10,944 nt of DNA, taken from positions 1-10,944 of the forward strand of contig JAHHSZ010000062.1 of the NCBI GenBank assembly GCA_020024915.1. The letters run 5' to 3'. The notes under the pieces were generated by a model. The model had not been told where the DNA came from and searched no databases. It saw only the letters and a program-made list of their open reading frames with translations. A program made the position numbers and the translations under genes. This document shows, piece after piece, positions 5,872 through 10,944 of the stretch; the first letter of the stretch is position 1; every line of letters begins with the position of its first letter. Source of the DNA: Fusobacterium sp. (GTDB lineage: Bacteria > Fusobacteriota > Fusobacteriia > Fusobacteriales > Fusobacteriaceae).

Positions 5872-6600
5872 ATGAAAAAAAGTTTTATCAATTTTATCTT
5901 AATGTTGGTGCTTGTTATTTCTAAATTAGGTTTTGCAGCTGAAAAACTTTATGTTGGAACAAATGCAGAGTTTCAACCATTTGAATATTTAGAAAATGGA
6001 AAAATTGTAGGGTTTGATGTTGATTTAATAGAAGAGATTGCAAAATTAATGGGAAAAGAGATTCAATGGAAAAATATAGCTTTTGATGGATTATTACCAG
6101 CCCTTCAAGTAAAAAAATTAGATATAATCATTGCTGGAATGACTGCAACTGAAGAAAGAAAGAAGTTTGTAAATTTTTCCCAAACATATTATGAAGCCAA
6201 TCAAATGATGATAGTTCATAAGGAAAATCCAACAGTTAACTCTTTTAATAATTTAAAAGGACATGATGTAGGAGTAGTGTTAGGATATACCGGAGATATT
6301 GTCGTAAGTGAATTAGAAGGAGTAAAAATTCACAGATATAATGCAGTATCAGAAGCAATCATGGCTTTAAAAGCTCAAAAAATTGAAGTTGTAGTTTTAG
6401 ATTCAGAACCAGCAAAAAATTATGCTAAACAAAATTCAGAATTAACTTTAATTGATACAGATGTTGCAAAAGAAAAATATGCAATAGCTGTTAGAAAAAA
6501 TGATAAAGAATTAGTAGAAGCAATTGATAAAGCTCTAAATGAATTAAAAGCTAATGGAACATATGATAAATTAATAAAAAAATACTTTTTAGAAAAATAA
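5872..6600 (+). CDS. Periplasmic amino-acid (polar, possibly arginine or citrulline) ABC substrate-binding protein
   Basis: 242 residues, SBP_bac_3 (family 3 solute-binding protein). Residues 1-23 are a type I signal peptide (Lys-Lys, hydrophobic core, LGFAA) with no lipobox Cys, so a soluble periplasmic protein is expected. Seen: GTNAEFQPFEY at 29-39, the signature GFDVDLIEEIAK at 47-58, Arg96 in TATEERKK (the residue that binds the ligand carboxylate in this family), LGYTGD at 137-142 and Asp177 in VVLDSEP (binds the ligand amino group). AGGAGGAG at 5859-5866 fixes ATG 5872; the frame opens further upstream, to a TTG at 5764, but that would translate through the terminator hairpin. No intact permease or ATPase adjoins it, only a permease fragment. 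argG follows after 32 bases, hinting at an arginine-related ligand; this is inference. Confidence 0.9.
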   Translation: MKKSFINFILMLVLVISKLGFAAEKLYVGTNAEFQPFEYLENGKIVGFDVDLIEEIAKLMGKEIQWKNIAFDGLLPALQVKKLDIIIAGMTATEERKKFVNFSQTYYEANQMMIVHKENPTVNSFNNLKGHDVGVVLGYTGDIVVSELEGVKIHRYNAVSEAIMALKAQKIEVVVLDSEPAKNYAKQNSELTLIDTDVAKEKYAIAVRKNDKELVEAIDKALNELKANGTYDKLIKKYFLEK

Positions 6601-6632
6601 ATTTTTGAAATAAGATAGAGGAGGAATTTAAA

Positions 6633-7835
6633 ATGAAAGAAAAAGTGGTATTAGCATATTCAGGAGGACTTGATACATCAGTAATCGTTCCTTGGTTAAA
6701 AGAAAATTATAATGATATAGAAGTCATAGCTGTTTCTGTTGACGTAGGACAAAAAGATGACTTTGTAGAAGTTGAAAAAAGAGCATTAGCAATAGGAGCA
6801 TCTAAATTTTATGTAGTAGATAAAAAAGTGGAACTTGTAAATGATTTTATTTTTCCTATGATTAAATCAGGAGCCAAATATGAAAATGAATACCTATTAG
6901 GAACTTCAATAGCAAGACCTGTTATAGCTAAAGCTTTAGTTGAAATAGCTAAAAAAGAAAAGGCTACATACATAGCTCATGGAGCTACAGGTAAAGGAAA
7001 TGATCAAGTAAGATTTGAATTAGGAGTAAAAGCTTTAGCACCAAATATGAAAATAATAGCTCCTTGGAGAGTTTGGGATATCAAATCTCGTAAGCAAGAG
7101 ATTGAATATTTGAAATCTCATAATATAGATCTTCCATTTAAAGAAGGAGTTACATACAGTAGAGATGAAAATCTTTTTCATATAAGTCATGAAGGGCAAG
7201 AATTAGAAGCACCAGCTAATGCACCTAGATATGAATCTGTACTTCAATGGGTATTACCTCTAGAAAAAGCTAGTGAAACAGCAGAAACTATCTCTATTGA
7301 ATTTATAAAAGGAGTCCCTATAAAATTAAATGGTGAAAATTTAACTGGAGTAGCTTTAATAAATAAATTAAATGAGATAGGAGCTAAACATGGAATAGGA
7401 GTTATTGATTTAGTTGAAAATCGTCTTGTAGGGATGAAATCAAGAGGAGTGTATGAAACTCCTGGAGGAACAATCTTATATTTTGCTCATGACGAATTAG
7501 AAAAACTTTGCTTAGATAGAGATACACTTCAAGCAAAAATGAAACTTTCACATGATATGGCAAAATTGATCTACAATGGACAATGGTTTACAAAATATAG
7601 AAAAGCTCTTTCAGCTTTTATAGATGAAAGTCAAGAATTTGTAACAGGAATAGTAAATTTAAAACTATATAAAGGAAATATAATTTTAAATGGAATGAAC
7701 TCTGAATATTCATTATATTCTCAAGACTTCTCTACATTTGATGAAGATAATGTATACAATCAAGCTGATTCTGAGGGATTTATCAATTTATTTGGATTAC
7801 CTATAAAAATAGAGAGCTTATTAAGAAATAAATAG
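6633..7835 (+). CDS. argG: Argininosuccinate synthase
   Basis: 400 residues, the usual length of the bacterial enzyme. It joins citrulline and aspartate with ATP to give argininosuccinate, the penultimate step of arginine synthesis, in the cytoplasm. Seen: the ATP-pyrophosphatase P-loop AYSGGLDTS at 8-16, HGATGKGNDQVRFE at 116-129 (citrulline, aspartate and ATP binding), APWR, and the C-terminal SRGVYETPGG and multimerisation helix region. Shine-Dalgarno GAGGAGGA at 6618-6625. It follows the binding-protein gene closely on the same strand and ends at a strong terminator, so the two form one transcription unit. argH, which usually adjoins, is absent in this window, as are argC, argJ, argB, argD and argF. 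Confidence 0.97.
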   Translation: MKEKVVLAYSGGLDTSVIVPWLKENYNDIEVIAVSVDVGQKDDFVEVEKRALAIGASKFYVVDKKVELVNDFIFPMIKSGAKYENEYLLGTSIARPVIAKALVEIAKKEKATYIAHGATGKGNDQVRFELGVKALAPNMKIIAPWRVWDIKSRKQEIEYLKSHNIDLPFKEGVTYSRDENLFHISHEGQELEAPANAPRYESVLQWVLPLEKASETAETISIEFIKGVPIKLNGENLTGVALINKLNEIGAKHGIGVIDLVENRLVGMKSRGVYETPGGTILYFAHDELEKLCLDRDTLQAKMKLSHDMAKLIYNGQWFTKYRKALSAFIDESQEFVTGIVNLKLYKGNIILNGMNSEYSLYSQDFSTFDEDNVYNQADSEGFINLFGLPIKIESLLRNK

Positions 7836-7842
7836 TATATTG

Positions 7843-7891
7843 AAAAAGTTAGATTAAAAAGTAAAAATAACTTAATTAATCTAACTTTTTT
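7843..7891. terminator. Bidirectional terminator between argG and the GltS-family gene
   Basis: A perfect 15-bp stem pairs 7843-7857 with 7876-7890 (core AGTTAGATTAA with TTAATCTAACT) around an 18-base loop. The A5 and T5 ends make it a terminator in both directions, serving argG on the plus strand and the symporter gene, whose stop is at 7893-7895, on the minus strand. Confidence 0.85.
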
Positions 7892-7892
7892 A

Positions 7893-9251
7893 TTATCTTT
7901 TATTAAGTTTAATAATAATAAAAGTAAAAATAATCATAAGTACAAGGTGCAATATTATAGGAATAATAGGTGTCTGAGTAATACTTAAAGATATTGATGA
8001 TATAATTAAAAATGGTCCTATTAATGCTGTTAAAGAGAATCCTAAAGAGTAATCTCCCAATACTGGTGACTCAAATTCTGGATCACAGATTTTTAAAAGT
8101 AACATACCTGTAAAAAATACTCCAAAACTAGTTCCTACCATTGATATTGCTCTTTCAAATGGGTAGTTATCTTTGAAATACCTATAGCAATAGTACTTGA
8201 TACAATACCAAGTTCCTAAAAATCCCAAAACTACCATAATAATTATTGGATAAAAGTATGTAAATACCGCTTTAAGAGGAAGTGAGGTTATGGCACTCAC
8301 TATTGCAAACTCTGTAAATAAGCTTGATATTCTACTCTTCACCTTTACATCTATGCACCACTCTAAATTCAATTTCTTTATAATTTGCCATACAACTATC
8401 ATTAATAACATTGCAAATATCCAAATAGATATTGATGAAAGAATTGGTACTCTATATTTTTTCACTAAGCTCAAAATCATATAAGCGAGACCACATACTG
8501 AGAAAACAAGTGCCATATGAAAGGCTAGAGTGTCAATTGATGATGCTAACATAGTCTCTCTTCCCAATGAGCTCTGTTTTGAAATATCTGTATAATACCC
8601 TCTTTTCAACTCTAAAGGTATATCACTTGGATTTTTTAAGATAGCTGTTTCCCCTCTTTTACATGCTCTATTAATTAAAACTATTCCAAATAAAATTCCA
8701 CCTATAAGTCCAAAAGTAGCAGTGGTTGTAGCTATTCCTTGAGCTGTCTCCCAATACCCCATATTCATCTCTTGCAAAACTCTTCCTATCATTCCTGCTG
8801 TTCCATGACCACCAGCAAACCCTGTATTTAATTCAGCACCAAAAGTCACATATAGTGGTCTATTTAATATATATTTATAGACAAAATTTACAAAATACCC
8901 TATCCCCAATTGAAGAAATGTAACTATGAACAGAATAAAACCTGTTGTTAAAATATCTCTAAACTCACCTTTACTATTTTTTATCTTTAGATTCATTCCT
9001 AAGGGAATGCTAGCAATTACTGGAATAATCAATAAACTTGGGAGTAAAGAAATCTCTTTGCTCCACACTACTGGAATAGAGATATTAAATATTCTCCCCA
9101 TAATTTCAGGACCTATTAATAGACCTACTGTTCCACCAATAATTGATGCTGGAATAAATAGATCTTGAAAAATTTTAAATTTCGATTTAATAATAACTCC
9201 CAAAATTAAAAGAAAACTTAAATAACATAAAATATAAAAAAATTGTTGCAC
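7893..9251 (-). CDS. GltS-family (ESS) sodium:glutamate-type symporter
   Basis: 452 residues with about ten or more hydrophobic segments throughout, an inner-membrane secondary carrier. Seen near the N-terminus is IPASIIGGTVGLLIGPE (33-49), like the GltS start. GFAGGHGTAGMIG at 144-156 is the Gly-rich GGHGT signature of the ESS family (TC 2.A.27). Further along are GTSFGVFFTGMLLLKI and the membrane-spanning tail. Family knowledge: members import glutamate with sodium; this protein is longer than E. coli GltS (about 400) and diverges in the middle, so the substrate is uncertain and I give no gene symbol. The start is GTG at 9249-9251, chosen because AGGAGG lies 4 bases upstream. It follows yfcC on the same strand after 72 bases that carry a terminator-like hairpin, so it may be partly uncoupled from yfcC. 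Confidence 0.82.
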   Translation of the reverse strand: MQQFFYILCYLSFLLILGVIIKSKFKIFQDLFIPASIIGGTVGLLIGPEIMGRIFNISIPVVWSKEISLLPSLLIIPVIASIPLGMNLKIKNSKGEFRDILTTGFILFIVTFLQLGIGYFVNFVYKYILNRPLYVTFGAELNTGFAGGHGTAGMIGRVLQEMNMGYWETAQGIATTTATFGLIGGILFGIVLINRACKRGETAILKNPSDIPLELKRGYYTDISKQSSLGRETMLASSIDTLAFHMALVFSVCGLAYMILSLVKKYRVPILSSISIWIFAMLLMIVVWQIIKKLNLEWCIDVKVKSRISSLFTEFAIVSAITSLPLKAVFTYFYPIIIMVVLGFLGTWYCIKYYCYRYFKDNYPFERAISMVGTSFGVFFTGMLLLKICDPEFESPVLGDYSLGFSLTALIGPFLIISSISLSITQTPIIPIILHLVLMIIFTFIIIKLNKR

Positions 9252-9261
9252 TATACCTCCT
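9249..9261 (-). promoter_or_regulatory. Shine-Dalgarno and GTG start of the GltS-family gene
   Basis: Minus-strand AGGAGG (9256-9261), four bases, then GTG (9249-9251). No ATG in frame sits at a workable distance, so the site decides the start. Confidence 0.75.
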
Positions 9262-9307
9262 AAAATAAAGAGTGACCAAAAGATATCACTACTATCAATT
9301 GGTCACT
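9262..9307 (-). terminator. Terminator-like hairpin between yfcC and the GltS-family gene
   Basis: On the minus strand AGTGACCA (9300-9307) pairs perfectly with TGGTCACT (9271-9278) around a 21-base loop, which itself holds a short GATA/TATC pairing. TTTATTTT follows and runs directly into the AGGAGG of the next gene. It could partly terminate yfcC transcripts, protect their 3' end, or regulate the second gene. Confidence 0.5.
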
Positions 9308-9323
9308 TAAAATATAATATAAA

Positions 9324-10826
9324 TTATTGTAGGTTCATTAAAACTCCACCTACAACAAATAAAGAACCTAAGAAAAATAAAGCTCCTTGTAATTTAATTT
9401 GGAACTTAGCCCAAATTATCCAATCTAGTTTTGCTATTCCTAATATGGCAATTAAAATTCCTGATGTTGGAACTATTAGATTTGTAAATCCATCTCCAAG
9501 TTGGAAAGCAAGAACAGCAACCTGTCTAGGTACACCAACTAAATCAGATAACGGTGCCATTATAGGCATAGTTAAAGCAGCTTGTCCTGATCCTGATACA
9601 ACAAAGAAGTTGAATATTGATTGGAATATATACATTACCCATGCACAGAAAGCAGCAGGTAATCCACTTAAACCTTCAGCTACCCAGTTAAGTATAGTGT
9701 TTAGAACACTTGGCTCTCCAGCTTCAGACCCACCTAAAACTAATACAATACCTTTAGCCATACCAACAACAATTGCAGCTCCTATTAAATCCTCTGCTCC
9801 TTTTCTAAAAGATGAAGCAATATCATTAACACACATATTATCAAGCTTGAATAAAACTCCTATTATTCCTGATGCTACTCCCATTATTACAAATTGAGTT
9901 GCTATTTCAGGTAAGAAATATCCAAACTTAACTACTCCATAAATAATCCAAGCCATTCCTAATACAACAACTAAAAGAACTAACTTATGACCAAATTTAA
10001 ACTCCATATCCTGTTGCTCTGAAAGTTTGAACTCCTCTCTATAATATGCATCTGAAGCATATGAAATAGAACTTTCTGGATTTGCTTTTACTTTTTTAGC
10101 ATAACTCAATGTATAAGCTATCCCTATTCCTGTAAAGAATACCCACATAAATATTCTAAATCCAGCTCCTGATAATACAGGTATTCCAGCTACTCCTTGA
10201 GCTATTGCAACACTAAATGGATTCATCCAAGAAGTTGCAAACCCTATCTGAGTTGAAACATAAGTTATCAATATTCCTGTGATAGCATCATATCCCATTC
10301 CAATTACTATTGGTATCAATACCATTGCAAATGGGATTGCTTCCTCTCCCATTCCAAATACTGCTCCTCCTAAAGAAAAGAAGAAAAATACAATTGGAAG
10401 TAAGAGATATTCTGATCCCTTTGTCTTTTTAATCAAAGTGAATAATCCAGCTTCTACAGCTTTTGTTCTTAATATAATTCCAAAAGCTCCTCCAGTTATT
10501 ATGATAAAAGCGATTACCCCAACAGCTGTTCCCCATTTATCTCCACTTACAATCCCTTCAAATACATAGTTAGAAACTCCAACTTCTCCTCCAGGCTCAA
10601 AAAACTTTACTCCCTCTACAAGTGGCTTTCCTTGTTCATTTAACTCATAAGAAAAACTTCCTGCAATTGGAACTACTTTTGTTTTTTCTGCACCTGTCTC
10701 AGTAATATATGTTACCTTTTCCATCTGAAATTTCCCCACTGGAACTGTATGTGTAAGTATTGCTGCAAATATTACAACAAAAAATATTATCACATACGTG
10801 TCAGGCATATTAAATTTTTTCTTCAT
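9324..10826 (-). CDS. yfcC: YfcC-family carrier (DcuC superfamily inner-membrane transporter)
   Basis: 500 residues, close to E. coli YfcC (506), with the same motif order: NMPDTYVIIFFVVI at the start, a large loop (about 35-90), GTAVGVIAFI at 99-108, SLGGAVFGMGEEA at 151-163, TQIGFATSWMNPF at 192-204, PVLSGAGFRI, PEIATQF, SVLNTILNW, SGSGQAALTMP at 411-421 and FQLGDGFTN at 441-449. Twelve or so hydrophobic segments make it an inner-membrane carrier. Family knowledge: the group includes C4-dicarboxylate carriers, and YfcC is often annotated as a putative basic amino-acid antiporter; the substrate is not established. ATG at 10826 has a strong site, AAGGGGGG (10832-10839), and a TTGATA-17-TATAAT promoter. 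It is first in an operon with the GltS-family gene. Confidence 0.92.
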   Translation of the reverse strand: MKKKFNMPDTYVIIFFVVIFAAILTHTVPVGKFQMEKVTYITETGAEKTKVVPIAGSFSYELNEQGKPLVEGVKFFEPGGEVGVSNYVFEGIVSGDKWGTAVGVIAFIIITGGAFGIILRTKAVEAGLFTLIKKTKGSEYLLLPIVFFFFSLGGAVFGMGEEAIPFAMVLIPIVIGMGYDAITGILITYVSTQIGFATSWMNPFSVAIAQGVAGIPVLSGAGFRIFMWVFFTGIGIAYTLSYAKKVKANPESSISYASDAYYREEFKLSEQQDMEFKFGHKLVLLVVVLGMAWIIYGVVKFGYFLPEIATQFVIMGVASGIIGVLFKLDNMCVNDIASSFRKGAEDLIGAAIVVGMAKGIVLVLGGSEAGEPSVLNTILNWVAEGLSGLPAAFCAWVMYIFQSIFNFFVVSGSGQAALTMPIMAPLSDLVGVPRQVAVLAFQLGDGFTNLIVPTSGILIAILGIAKLDWIIWAKFQIKLQGALFFLGSLFVVGGVLMNLQ

Positions 10827-10859
10827 TGTTACCCCCCTTGTTTAAAGTTTGTCTATATG

Positions 10860-10888
10860 ATTATACTTTATAACTTCAAATTTATCAA
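10860..10888 (-). promoter_or_regulatory. yfcC promoter
   Basis: On the minus strand TTGATA (10883-10888), 17 bases, then a perfect TATAAT (10860-10865). The start would be near 10853, about 26 bases before the ATG. The rest of the upstream sequence to the window end is AT-rich without other recognised elements. Confidence 0.75.
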
Positions 10889-10944
10889 TACAATAAATCA
10901 ATTTTATATATCACTTTTTTAATATTTTTTTAAAAATTCTTAAC

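Noticed and set aside
9445..9897. Plus-strand 150-codon open frame opposite yfcC, and similar antisense frames at 1620-2051, 4829-5071 and 10279-10569
   Set aside because: They are antisense shadows of strongly recognised genes, with no ribosome binding site or family motif of their own.
10880..10898. Inverted repeat ATTTAT / ATAAAT over the yfcC -35 as an operator
   Set aside because: Six A-T-only pairs in very AT-rich sequence are expected by chance.
1..10944. CRISPR array, tRNA or rRNA genes, a complete mobile element, or a new defence-type system
   Set aside because: No regularly spaced repeats, RNA gene signatures, complete transposase or suitable gene cluster were seen; intact genes all belong to recognisable families.

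Overview
The window is strongly AT-rich, with closely packed genes and purine-rich Shine-Dalgarno sites (mostly AGGAGG-like). A low-GC anaerobe of the Fusobacterium type fits best. The reasons are an amino-acid binding protein with a plain type I signal peptide and no lipobox (diderm-like), a GerMN-domain protein with no sporulation context, and a YfcC-type carrier. The genus is inferred from style and gene content, not proven.

Layout. (1) 1-827, plus strand: the 3' end of an N-acetylmuramoyl-L-alanine amidase gene, then a small membrane-anchored GerMN-domain protein with a TTG start. (2) 828-3662, plus strand: yqeK (HD-domain Ap4A hydrolase family) overlapping rnr (RNase R) by 4 bases. The yqeK leader holds three related arms that can form either of two exclusive hairpins, one followed by T7. 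(3) 3663-3873: a gap containing the decayed 3' end of an IS200/IS605-type tnpB on the minus strand, with a G5/C5 hairpin inside it. (4) 3874-5508: aroA (EPSP synthase, minus) and a small AroQ-type chorismate mutase (plus), transcribed divergently from an 87-base gap. (5) 5509-7835, plus strand: a good promoter, the frameshifted N-terminal remnant of an amino-acid ABC permease, a strong terminator hairpin, then an intact periplasmic amino-acid binding protein and argG. (6) 7836-7892: a bidirectional terminator. (7) 7893-10944, minus strand: a yfcC carrier gene with a strong promoter, then a GltS-family symporter gene with a GTG start, separated by another terminator-like hairpin.

How the parts relate. 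The theme from about 3.9 kb onward is amino-acid metabolism: aromatic precursor synthesis (aroA, chorismate mutase), citrulline-to-argininosuccinate conversion (argG) next to a polar amino-acid binding protein, and two secondary carriers likely to move amino acids or carboxylates. The first part is cell-envelope and RNA housekeeping.

I see no new multi-gene system. The most interesting points are regulatory or evolutionary: terminator-like hairpins directly before the ribosome binding sites of three genes (yqeK, the binding protein, the GltS-like gene), an orphan binding protein next to a dead permease fragment, and the fossil tnpB end. No rRNA, tRNA, CRISPR array or complete insertion sequence was seen.
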